From the NCBI GenBank assembly GCA_020048915.1, contig JAIFLU010000282.1, positions 1-44,787 on the forward strand: 44,787 nucleotides of DNA. The letters run 5' to 3'. The DNA is from Bacteroidota bacterium (GTDB lineage: Bacteria > Bacteroidota > Bacteroidia > Bacteroidales > JAAUTT01). Position numbers and translations under genes: made by a program. Numbering within the stretch: position 1 is the first letter of the stretch; each line of letters opens with the position of its first letter. Below are positions 37,809 to 44,787 of this stretch, piece by piece. The notes under the pieces were generated by a model. The model was not told the origin of the DNA. It saw only the letters and a program-made list of their open reading frames with translations, and made no database searches.

Positions 37809-38561
37809 TTAAAACCCGATTGAGTTACCTCCATCGACACAAAGCACCGTTCCGGTAATAAATTCGGCTTCATCCGACGATAAAAAATAAACAGCTTTTG
37901 CAACGTCTTCAGGAACTCCAAGTTTGCCCATTGGCGTGCGCGACATTACTTTTTGTTTTCGTACAGGATCACTATCCAGTGCACTTGCCGACATATTGGT
38001 TTTAATAAACCCGGGAGCCACACAATTTACCCGAACATTGAAAGGAGACAATTCAACAGCCATAGCACGTGTCATACCTTCAACAGCCGATTTTGCTGCG
38101 GTATAGGCTATTACCAGGGGAATGCCGTATTGCGAAGCCATGGAACTAATATTGACAATGCTCCCACTGGTTTGATTTATCATCACCCTTGCTACTTCGC
38201 GAGCCAGGCAAAATACTACCGTTTGGTTTATAAGAATAACCCGCTGAAATTCTTCATCGGTCACCTCCAACATTGGTTTTTTCAAATGAATTCCTGCATT
38301 GTTAACCAATATGTCGATTCGGCCGTATTTAGTTTTAATATTTTCAATGAGCGCTGGCAATTGATCCAGGTTTCCCAAATCGCAAATAAAATATTCCGAT
38401 AAAGGTCCTAAGCCTTCACAAGCCTTTTTAGCTTTTTCTTCGTTCGTTGCAATGACAACCGTGAAAATTTCATTTTTTACAAATTTTTGGGCTATTGCAT
38501 ATCCCAATCCCGATGCCCCTCCGGTAACTATTGCAACCCTTCTTTCTTTAACAACCTCCAT
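37809..38561 (-). CDS. Short-chain dehydrogenase/reductase, probable uronate-pathway oxidoreductase
   Basis: A 250-residue classical SDR. The cofactor motif is TGGASGLG (about residues 14-21), NNAG lies near 87-90, and the catalytic Ser-Tyr-Lys triad appears as NISSM and YTAAKSA (Ser near 138, Tyr near 151, Lys near 155). Placement between the GH67 and ManD genes (32 and 20 bases away) suggests that it reduces fructuronate to mannonate or oxidises a related acid, replacing UxuB. That is inference from context; the family alone does not give the substrate. Confidence 0.82.
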   Translation of the reverse strand: MEVVKERRVAIVTGGASGLGYAIAQKFVKNEIFTVVIATNEEKAKKACEGLGPLSEYFICDLGNLDQLPALIENIKTKYGRIDILVNNAGIHLKKPMLEVTDEEFQRVILINQTVVFCLAREVARVMINQTSGSIVNISSMASQYGIPLVIAYTAAKSAVEGMTRAMAVELSPFNVRVNCVAPGFIKTNMSASALDSDPVRKQKVMSRTPMGKLGVPEDVAKAVYFLSSDEAEFITGTVLCVDGGNSIGF

Positions 38562-38593
38562 TTATTATGTGTATGATTTGATTTAAAATCTCC

Positions 38594-40777
38594 TTAATTC
38601 CCCGGCACAAAACTGTATTTCAAATTCATATAATATTCCAAAGACTTTTCGGGCTTTTCCAATGAGGATGGAATTGACCTTTTCGAGAAAGTTTGAAAAT
38701 ATAACACGCAGGAATTCCGCCAAACAATTGCTTCTTTTTCCTGCATTGATAATAACATTTTAACCTGATTAAATCGTTCAGTATCGATTTGACCTTCCAG
38801 CGAATTCCAGGTATCAGCCATCCAGCGCACAGAATCCACACCGGAATAGTACTTATAGCACATTTCGTCCCATAAGGTATTGCCCGATTTCAATTTATAA
38901 TCCCAAGGGACACGATGAAACCAAAGTAAAAAAGCTTCAGGACATGATTCTAGAGTTTTATAGGTATTCTGAACTTCGGGGGCATATTGACTCAGAGCAT
39001 TACTACCAGATTCAGTTCGGTCAAACCCAATCCCAAGTGTATCGGCTTTATGATAGTAAACGGCCGTCCAATCAGCCCGCTGTTTATTTTTAACCCAAGG
39101 GCCAGGGCCATAATGATGACTCCACCCCATAATATGATGCAAGCCAAGCGGCGTCATATAATTTACGGCAATTTCGTGCGATGCCATCATCATGGCTGTA
39201 ACCGGTTTTACAACCAATTCGCTATTCGAAAATGTCATCCGAACCCAGTCTCTTGCTATAGTTTCGGGCATTTGTTCAGGATTCCAGGCCAATCGCCCCA
39301 GTGCATACCAATTGGCCTGTGCAAATGGATGCCCGCACCAGTTAATATCATTCCCAATATTAGCAACGCCTGCCATTCCTGATAGTGTATGGCTTTCAAA
39401 GTTCCCTTCAATAATTTTGACAACAGGAGAATTTTTTCCTTTTGAATAGGTGTCTGACATAAGGCATTCCTGAAAAAGGGTTCCTAAATAAACAAGATTG
39501 GTCGAAAACCCCAGGTACTCCTGGGTAACCTGAAACTCCATCATCAAAGGAGTTTGAGGCATTGTACCAAAAAGCGGATGAAACGGCTCGCGCGGTTGAA
39601 AGTCGATTGGACCATTTTTTACTTGCACCAATACATTTTTCCGAAATTTTCCATCAAGAGGTTTAAACTCGTTGTATGCTTGTTTTGCTCTGTCGTCAGG
39701 AACATTGTTGTCGTAAACAAAAGCTCGCCACATCACAATACCCTTATGAGCATCCAAAGCACCAGCAAGCATATTGGCTCCGTCGGCATGGTTACGACCG
39801 TAGTTTTGTGGCCCCGGCTGACCTTCGGAATTTGCCTTTACTAAAAATCCACCAAAATCAGGTATATAGGAATAGATTTCGTCAATTTTATTTTTCCACC
39901 AAACCTGTACTGTTGAATCAAGCGGATCAGCAGTTTTAAGCTTTCCCAATTCAATAGGTGCGCTAAAACGAGCAGTAAGGTATACCCGAATACCATAAGG
40001 TCGAAATGCATCGGCTAAGGCTTTTACTTTAATCAAATATTCCGGAGTCAACACAAGAGCATTGGCATTTACGTTGGTTAATACTGTACCATTAATTCCA
40101 ATAGAAGCATTAGCACGGGCATAATCAATATATCGCTGATCAATATATCCCGGAAGTTTATGCCAGTTCCAGATAGAAAAACCGGCATAACCACGTTCAA
40201 CAGTGCGGTCGAGGTTATCCCAATGATTTAGCAAACGAAGTTTTATTTTAGGCTCCTCGTATATGGAAAGGTTATTAATATCCTGATTCGTTTGAAGTAA
40301 TTTTAGAAAGTGATAAGTTCCATAAAGAACCCCAATATCACTTTTGGCAGTAATGATAATGCACTTCTTCTGGCTAATTTTTAGGGTAAGAATGCCAAAC
40401 CCTTCCTCTCCCATTTGGTTAACTCTCTCTAAAAGTTCTGACGGGACAAGCTTTTTAAGTTGATCCAGGGTACCAGCTAAAATACTCCCATCACTTGTTA
40501 ATTTTATATTTACAGGAATTTTTTTTCCCAGCAAGCCTGTTGTTCCGAATGTCAATTCTTTAGTAACGGCATTCATGGTTGGAGAATTTCCAAAAATTAC
40601 CAAATCCTTTATCAATTCCTTGTAAGAAGTTAATTTTTGAACATCCTTAACTGATTCATATCTCAACCATAAACGATATCCATCCTCGGCATATAAAACG
40701 GTTGATAAGCAAAGAAAAAACAATGAAACAATTACAACCAAGGTACTTTTAAATCTTTTACAAGTGAAAAAGTTCAT
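38594..40777 (-). CDS. GH67 alpha-glucuronidase, secreted
   Basis: A 727-residue enzyme with a signal peptide (residues 1 to about 30, ending VLYA). Family 67 enzymes remove (4-O-methyl-)glucuronic acid from the non-reducing end of glucuronoxylo-oligosaccharides. Catalytic residues are visible as a Glu in VKANSEGQPGP and an Asp/Glu pair in NGPIDFQPREP, as expected for the inverting mechanism. The length and the HHYGPGPW block fit the family. It is first in an operon with the SDR and ManD genes and is controlled from the divergent region shared with a LacI regulator, where an operator overlaps its -33 box. Confidence 0.93.
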   Translation of the reverse strand: MNFFTCKRFKSTLVVIVSLFFLCLSTVLYAEDGYRLWLRYESVKDVQKLTSYKELIKDLVIFGNSPTMNAVTKELTFGTTGLLGKKIPVNIKLTSDGSILAGTLDQLKKLVPSELLERVNQMGEEGFGILTLKISQKKCIIITAKSDIGVLYGTYHFLKLLQTNQDINNLSIYEEPKIKLRLLNHWDNLDRTVERGYAGFSIWNWHKLPGYIDQRYIDYARANASIGINGTVLTNVNANALVLTPEYLIKVKALADAFRPYGIRVYLTARFSAPIELGKLKTADPLDSTVQVWWKNKIDEIYSYIPDFGGFLVKANSEGQPGPQNYGRNHADGANMLAGALDAHKGIVMWRAFVYDNNVPDDRAKQAYNEFKPLDGKFRKNVLVQVKNGPIDFQPREPFHPLFGTMPQTPLMMEFQVTQEYLGFSTNLVYLGTLFQECLMSDTYSKGKNSPVVKIIEGNFESHTLSGMAGVANIGNDINWCGHPFAQANWYALGRLAWNPEQMPETIARDWVRMTFSNSELVVKPVTAMMMASHEIAVNYMTPLGLHHIMGWSHHYGPGPWVKNKQRADWTAVYYHKADTLGIGFDRTESGSNALSQYAPEVQNTYKTLESCPEAFLLWFHRVPWDYKLKSGNTLWDEMCYKYYSGVDSVRWMADTWNSLEGQIDTERFNQVKMLLSMQEKEAIVWRNSCVLYFQTFSKRSIPSSLEKPEKSLEYYMNLKYSFVPGN

Positions 40778-40846
40778 ATAGGATGGTATTTATTTTGAGG
40801 GAATTAAACATACTACTTCAAATTTCTAATTCGGAATTAAACCGCT

Positions 40847-40877
40847 CAAACTTATAAAACTTAAATTAATAATGCAA
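40847..40877 (-). promoter_or_regulatory. Promoter of the GH67 operon
   Basis: On the minus strand TTG (40877-40875), a 20-base spacer and TAAGTTTG (40854-40847) match the Bacteroidota pattern. The -33 box lies inside the candidate operator. Confidence 0.6.
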
Positions 40878-40887
40878 CCGATTGCGT
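40872..40887. promoter_or_regulatory. LacI-family operator between GH67 and lacI-type genes
   Basis: ATGCAACCGATTGCGT has the half-sites GCAA and TTGC around a central CG, the pattern of LacI/GalR/PurR-family sites. It covers the GH67 -33 box and lies 8 bases upstream of the -7 element for the LacI-type gene. One bound repressor could shut both promoters. Confidence 0.65.
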
Positions 40888-40895
40888 AATTTTAT

Positions 40896-40903
40896 TATTT
40901 TTG
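40896..40903 (+). promoter_or_regulatory. Possible -7 element of the second LacI-family gene
   Basis: TATTTTTG matches TAnnTTTG. The implied leader to the ATG at 41096 is about 185 bases, in which I see no gene or clear structure. Confidence 0.4.
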
Positions 40904-41095
40904 TTTCTCGTTAACCTTATAGATGACATTTAAACCAAATAATACATTGAAAAATATCGAATAATCAGTGGTAATTAAGTAATTATATACTAATTAAAAA
41001 TATTAAAGTCAATAATTTAAATATTCTCAATTCAGTAAAATCATAATATTTATCAATGGAACTGGTTATTTTATTTCACATAATAATTTTACTAA

Positions 41096-42121
41096 ATGAA
41101 TACCGGTAAAGAAGTTACCATATACGATATTGCAAGGCTTCTTAATCTCTCGTCGGCAACAGTGAGCAGGGGACTAAAAAATCACCCTTCTATTAGTCAA
41201 AAAACTAAAGATCGGATAAAGGAAATGGCAGAAAGTCTTGGCTACCGCTCTAATACTTTTGCCAGCAGCCTTCGATTGCAAAAAACCAATACCATCGGGG
41301 TGATAATCCCAAGGTTTAACAGCAGTTTTATGTCGGATGTGATTGCAGGAATGGAAAAGGTAGCAAACAATTGCGGCTACAACCTTATTATCAGTCAATC
41401 GCTGGAATCAGAGAAGAAAGAAATAGTAAATGCCGCTACCATGTTTCAAAGCCGGGTTGATGGGTTAATGGTTTCACTTGCCTACAACAGCGAGAACATT
41501 TCGCATTTCGAGCCGTTTATGAAGAAAAACATTCCTGTTATATTCTTTGACCGGGTGTTTTCGCACGAAAAATGTTCCGCTGTTATTATTGATAATTTTA
41601 GGGCTGGTTACGATATGACAAGCCACTTAATCTCCCAGGGTAGCAAAAATATTTTTCATATTACCGGCAATCTGAACCGCAATGTTTATAAAGAAAGGTT
41701 TGAAGGTTATAAACAAGCACTGGCCGACAATAAAATATTATTTAATCCCATGAATATTATTATCAACAACTTAAATATGGAAGATGGTATTGAAGCCGCT
41801 CAAAAGATTCTTCAACTTCTCAAAAAACCAGATGGAATATTTGTAACTAACGATTTTTGTGCTGCAAGTTGTATGCTCGAATTAAAGAAAAACGGCGTGA
41901 AAATTCCGCAGGAAATCTTAATTGGAGGGTTTAATAACGACCCAATTTCGGCTCTGGTGGAACCTAATCTAACCACAATCGATTACAAAGGATTTGAAAT
42001 GGGCGAAATGACAGCTCAAACATTGATCAATCATCTTACAAACACTCAAAACCTATCTCTCACTCAAACAATAGTGATGCGACACGAGCTTATCATCAGA
42101 CAATCATCGATAAAACAATAA
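41096..42121 (+). CDS. LacI-family transcriptional regulator (linked to the GH67 operon)
   Basis: A 341-residue regulator with an N-terminal helix-turn-helix (TIYDIARLLNLSSATVSRGL, about residues 8-27) and an effector domain (NTIGVIIPRFNSSFMSDVIAGM, DGLMVSLAYN, FVTNDFCAASCMLELKKNG, LIGGFNNDP). It is divergent from the alpha-glucuronidase operon, 318 bases apart, with a LacI-type operator in the gap. It most likely represses the operon and itself until a uronate or xylo-oligosaccharide signal appears. It ends before a bidirectional terminator shared with the ROK gene. Confidence 0.9.
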   Translation: MNTGKEVTIYDIARLLNLSSATVSRGLKNHPSISQKTKDRIKEMAESLGYRSNTFASSLRLQKTNTIGVIIPRFNSSFMSDVIAGMEKVANNCGYNLIISQSLESEKKEIVNAATMFQSRVDGLMVSLAYNSENISHFEPFMKKNIPVIFFDRVFSHEKCSAVIIDNFRAGYDMTSHLISQGSKNIFHITGNLNRNVYKERFEGYKQALADNKILFNPMNIIINNLNMEDGIEAAQKILQLLKKPDGIFVTNDFCAASCMLELKKNGVKIPQEILIGGFNNDPISALVEPNLTTIDYKGFEMGEMTAQTLINHLTNTQNLSLTQTIVMRHELIIRQSSIKQ

Positions 42122-42137
42122 TTATAAAAAACAAAAT

Positions 42138-42175
42138 GACCACACTCTTTTGAATTTAATCAAAAGAGTGTGGTC
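42138..42175. terminator. Bidirectional terminator
   Basis: Perfect 16-base arms GACCACACTCTTTTGA and TCAAAAGAGTGTGGTC flank a 6-base loop in the 75-base gap between two convergent genes. Confidence 0.8.
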
Positions 42176-42196
42176 TAATAAACTGGTAAACCGAAA

Positions 42197-42970
42197 TTAT
42201 TCTTTTTCTTCTAATGCTTTAAATTTCAATTTCCGGGCAGCTACAGCAGCACCTATAATCCCAGCTTCGTTTAAAAGTTCCGCAGGAACAACTTTTACAG
42301 GGACTGTAAAAGGTAAATTCTTAGGATCCAATTTTTTCGAAAGCCCTCCACCAATAATAATTAAATCGGGCCAAAACAAAGAATGAACATAATTCAAATA
42401 TTCATCAATGCGCTTCATCCATTCGTCCCATCCTAAATTTAAATCTTTTCGGGTACCATCCGACATATACTTCTCGGCTTCCTGTCCATTTGGCATAATC
42501 ACATGCCCCATTTCGCAATTAGCGACTAATTTTCCACGGGTAAACATCACTACTCCTACTCCGGTGCCAATGGTTAAAAGCATTACCAATCCTTTATGCC
42601 CCTTACCTGCACCAAATTTCATTTCGGCAAAACCAGCAGCATCGGCATCATTTAAAACATAGGCAGGACAGCCAGTCGCCTTTTCAATATATTCTTCGGC
42701 ATTTATATCAAGCCAGTCTTTAGCAATGTTAGCGGCTGTTTTAGTAACCCCATTTAAAACAACTCCAGGAAAACCAACCCCTATTGATCCTTTCCACTTA
42801 AAGTTTTCAGCTATCTTTTTAATTTCTTTAGCCACACTTGATGGATCTGAAGGATTTGGCGTTGGAACCCTAAACCGATCGGTTATTAATTCACCGTTTT
42901 TTGCATTTACTATGGCTCCTTTAATACCTGAACCACCAATATCGATGCCTAAATACTTTTTATAATTCAT
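42197..42970 (-). CDS. ROK-family kinase, polyphosphate glucokinase-like
   Basis: A 257-residue sugar kinase from the ATG at 42970, which gives MNYKKYLGIDIGGSGIKGAI; a longer in-frame start at 43072 adds 34 residues unlike the family. The ROK ATP motif LGIDIGGSGIKG is followed by VGFPGVV and by the catalytic LNDADAAGFAEMKFGAG, LTIGTGVGV and CEMGH. The usual ROK zinc motif CxCGxxGC is missing, as in polyphosphate glucokinases, which this resembles throughout (PDLIIIGGGLSKK). It should phosphorylate glucose with polyphosphate or ATP. The phosphate donor cannot be settled from sequence. Confidence 0.85.
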   Translation of the reverse strand: MNYKKYLGIDIGGSGIKGAIVNAKNGELITDRFRVPTPNPSDPSSVAKEIKKIAENFKWKGSIGVGFPGVVLNGVTKTAANIAKDWLDINAEEYIEKATGCPAYVLNDADAAGFAEMKFGAGKGHKGLVMLLTIGTGVGVVMFTRGKLVANCEMGHVIMPNGQEAEKYMSDGTRKDLNLGWDEWMKRIDEYLNYVHSLFWPDLIIIGGGLSKKLDPKNLPFTVPVKVVPAELLNEAGIIGAAVAARKLKFKALEEKE

Positions 42971-43175
42971 AACTAAATCGCATAAAGATTTTTCAAATAA
43001 GCTTTTGTTTTTTCTTCTTATTTCAAAAGCAACTTTTAAACAAGATAAATATAAACAAATTTGATTGATCAATTATAAATTAACAAAAATTTAATATAAC
43101 CAATTGCATCCCAATAGGAATTGTAATTAGAATTCAGTAAATTGTATAACAATAACATACAACAAAATAAAAGCC

Positions 43176-44336
43176 ATGATACCACAAGAAATTTACCTGC
43201 TCCTTAAAGAAAACACCCGGGTAATGATTCCGGAATTTGGCGCTTTTATGATGAAATCGTTAACTGACAGTACGCCAATTTTCAACGAATATTTGAAATT
43301 TAACGACAGTTTATTAGTTGACCACTTAATGCAGAAACTGAAAATTGATAAAGCTCATGCATTAAAAATGATTAAGAATTTTTCCGATTCAGTTCAGAAA
43401 GAACTTATGAAAGAAAAAAAATGTGTTATAAGTCCACTGGGGTTGCTAACATTGGATGAAAATGATAAGATTCAGTTTACACCAACTACTATTGCAGAAA
43501 TTAATAGTCCAAACGCTGAGATAACTGAACCTCAACCAATAATAAATGAAACAGTTTTACCCAAGCTTCCGTATCAGGAGGAAAAATCAGGCCATTTACA
43601 TCATTCTAAAGACATTGCTGAAAATGTCCCTGAAAATAACAAAAACAAAACCTCTGATAATATGGAGACAACAATGGATCAAAATGTATCGCAAGATCAG
43701 GATGCATTATCCGGTTACAATTACAAACCACGTCGTGTCAGACCTGGTTATAAGATAAAATCTCTTATTATACTGGTAGTTGGATTGATAATTACAATTC
43801 TATATTTTGCTTTTTTCAAAAACTCCGATCTCAAAACTTTTTTTGGCAAAAATCAACAGGTCAAAAACGAAACAATTATCCTGGATAACAAAGCGTCAGA
43901 AAAAACAGAATCAGGAAAAACTGAAATAAAAAAGGACATGGCTCCTAATTCAACTAGTTCGAATGTACCATCTGTAAAACAGGAATCCCCTAAACCAAAA
44001 GCAACAAAAACACCCGATAAAGCAGAGCCGGTAAAGAAATCTATTGCCGCTTCCAAATCGACTGAAAAGAAGGCTCCGCTTGTTTCAAACCAACAACCTC
44101 TTGCAAAAACTGCCGGCTCTAATTACTATATTATTCTGGGAACATTTGTGCAGCCACAAAATGCGAATCGCTTTATTGCCGACCTCAAATTAAAAGGATA
44201 TGATACTCAAATAGTTTATAAAAAAGGGGAATACAGCTTTGTAGGCCTATCGCCAATTGCCACTAAAACGGAAGCCTTCAAAAAATTAAAAGTTATGCAA
44301 AATGCCGGCATTACAGCATGGATGATGAAAAAATAG
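43176..44336 (+). CDS. HU-CCDC81/SPOR-domain membrane protein
   Basis: A 386-residue protein. Residues 1 to about 120 match the bacterial HU-like CCDC81 domains (TRVMIPEFGAFMMKS, CVISPLGLLTLDE). A transmembrane helix follows at about 192-211 (SLIILVVGLIITILYFAFF), then a low-complexity Lys/Ser/Pro linker, and a C-terminal SPOR domain (YYIILGTFVQPQNANRFIADL ... ITAWMMKK). SPOR domains bind denuded peptidoglycan at division sites, so it may link the inner membrane or nucleoid to the septal wall. The architecture is common in Bacteroidota. Confidence 0.88.
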   Translation: MIPQEIYLLLKENTRVMIPEFGAFMMKSLTDSTPIFNEYLKFNDSLLVDHLMQKLKIDKAHALKMIKNFSDSVQKELMKEKKCVISPLGLLTLDENDKIQFTPTTIAEINSPNAEITEPQPIINETVLPKLPYQEEKSGHLHHSKDIAENVPENNKNKTSDNMETTMDQNVSQDQDALSGYNYKPRRVRPGYKIKSLIILVVGLIITILYFAFFKNSDLKTFFGKNQQVKNETIILDNKASEKTESGKTEIKKDMAPNSTSSNVPSVKQESPKPKATKTPDKAEPVKKSIAASKSTEKKAPLVSNQQPLAKTAGSNYYIILGTFVQPQNANRFIADLKLKGYDTQIVYKKGEYSFVGLSPIATKTEAFKKLKVMQNAGITAWMMKK

Positions 44337-44338
44337 CT

Positions 44339-44787
44339 TTAAGGTTTTAACACAATCGTGTATTTTGCATTCTGCTCTACCTTCTCTCGCGAAAACCAAT
44401 CATTTCTATATTTTTTATTCAAGTACAAGGATGTTTGGTCACAATAATAATCACTGGCAGGAACTCCCGAAATCCCTGTTGGAATAACAACCAAAGAATT
44501 AACCCAGTTGCCTAAAGAATATATATGTCTTTGCGAAGCTCCATGAGTCGACTCGAAAGGCATTGTATATTTATATGAATATGGCTCTACCGTATGAAAG
44601 GACCCTCCAACAGAAAAAGGCCCACGGTTGAGATTAAACAGTTTGTTCAGGATCCAAACCTTCCCTAATGGATGATTGATAGATACTGTATGGAGTTTGC
44701 CCCATTCCCATTTTTCAGTACTATTTCCGTAGTTTTCAACCAATTCATTTACCGCCATTTTGAATGAAGAAATAACCATTTCATCAA
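44339..44787 (-). CDS. Penicillin acylase family (S45), C-terminal end only
   Basis: The frame stays open past 44787, so the N-terminal part, including the signal peptide, alpha chain and nucleophilic Ser, is outside the window. The visible 149 residues match the end of the beta chain: NHPLG, NRGPFSVGGSFHTV, PFESTHGASQRHIYSLG, VVIPTGISGVPASDYYCDQ and the final hydrophobic strand. These enzymes hydrolyse amides such as penicillins or acyl-homoserine lactones. The gene is convergent with the SPOR protein gene, 2 bases apart. Confidence 0.85.
   Translation of the reverse strand, partial: DEMVISSFKMAVNELVENYGNSTEKWEWGKLHTVSINHPLGKVWILNKLFNLNRGPFSVGGSFHTVEPYSYKYTMPFESTHGASQRHIYSLGNWVNSLVVIPTGISGVPASDYYCDQTSLYLNKKYRNDWFSREKVEQNAKYTIVLKP

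Noticed and set aside
42971..43072. Longer start for the ROK kinase
   Set aside because: The extra 34 residues precede the conserved ROK start and have no family similarity.

Overview
The window is chromosomal DNA from a member of the Bacteroidota, most likely a free-living Bacteroidales/Marinilabiliales-type polysaccharide degrader; the phylum is well supported, the family is a guess. The evidence is the gene content (Bacteroidota-type YidC, DUF721-recF, DUF349 protein, HU-CCDC81/SPOR protein, SiaC-like DUF1987), the AT-rich leaders without clear Shine-Dalgarno sequences, and many upstream copies of the Bacteroidota -7 element TAnnTTTG, often with a TTG-type -33 box. No CRISPR array, insertion sequence, prophage or SusC/SusD pair was seen.

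Layout. 1-4.1 kb, minus strand: galM (cut by the window edge), galK and a secreted GH43 glycosidase. 4.2-8.9 kb, plus strand: a tight three-gene operon of a TPR-AAA+ ATPase, a TPR membrane protein and an AsmA-like/GT51 peptidoglycan glycosyltransferase fusion. 9-12 kb: a Gfo/Idh oxidoreductase and an ABC-F ATPase. 12-21 kb, housekeeping: SiaC-like protein, DUF721, recF, a membrane TPR protein, ribH, yidC, pyrG and a DUF349 protein. 21.5-25.2 kb: a small secreted protein, then a B12-dependent methyl-transfer pair (corrinoid protein and MtaA-like URO-D enzyme) divergent from a LacI regulator. 25.8-28.2 kb: an exported Gfo/Idh oxidoreductase and an exported sugar isomerase-like protein. 28.4-30.3 kb: hipBA and tRNA-Lys(CTT). 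30.45-36.5 kb: ilvD-ilvB-ilvN-ilvC behind a clear branched-chain amino acid attenuator. 36.5-42.1 kb: a glucuronoxylan module (GH67 alpha-glucuronidase, SDR, mannonate dehydratase) divergent from a second LacI regulator, with an operator between them. 42.2-44.8 kb: a polyphosphate-glucokinase-like ROK kinase, an HU/SPOR protein and the C-terminal end of a penicillin acylase.

How the parts work together. GH43 and GH67 trim xylan-type side chains and oligomers, and the SDR and ManD probably carry the released uronate toward 2-keto-3-deoxygluconate. The best regulatory find is the ilv leader: a consensus promoter, a 20-residue leader peptide packed with Val/Ile/Leu, and mutually exclusive antiterminator and terminator helices just before ilvD. 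Second is the LacI-type operator covering the -33 box of the GH67 promoter. The least understood module is the two-gene corrinoid methyl-transfer unit with its own LacI regulator and a 34-bp palindrome.
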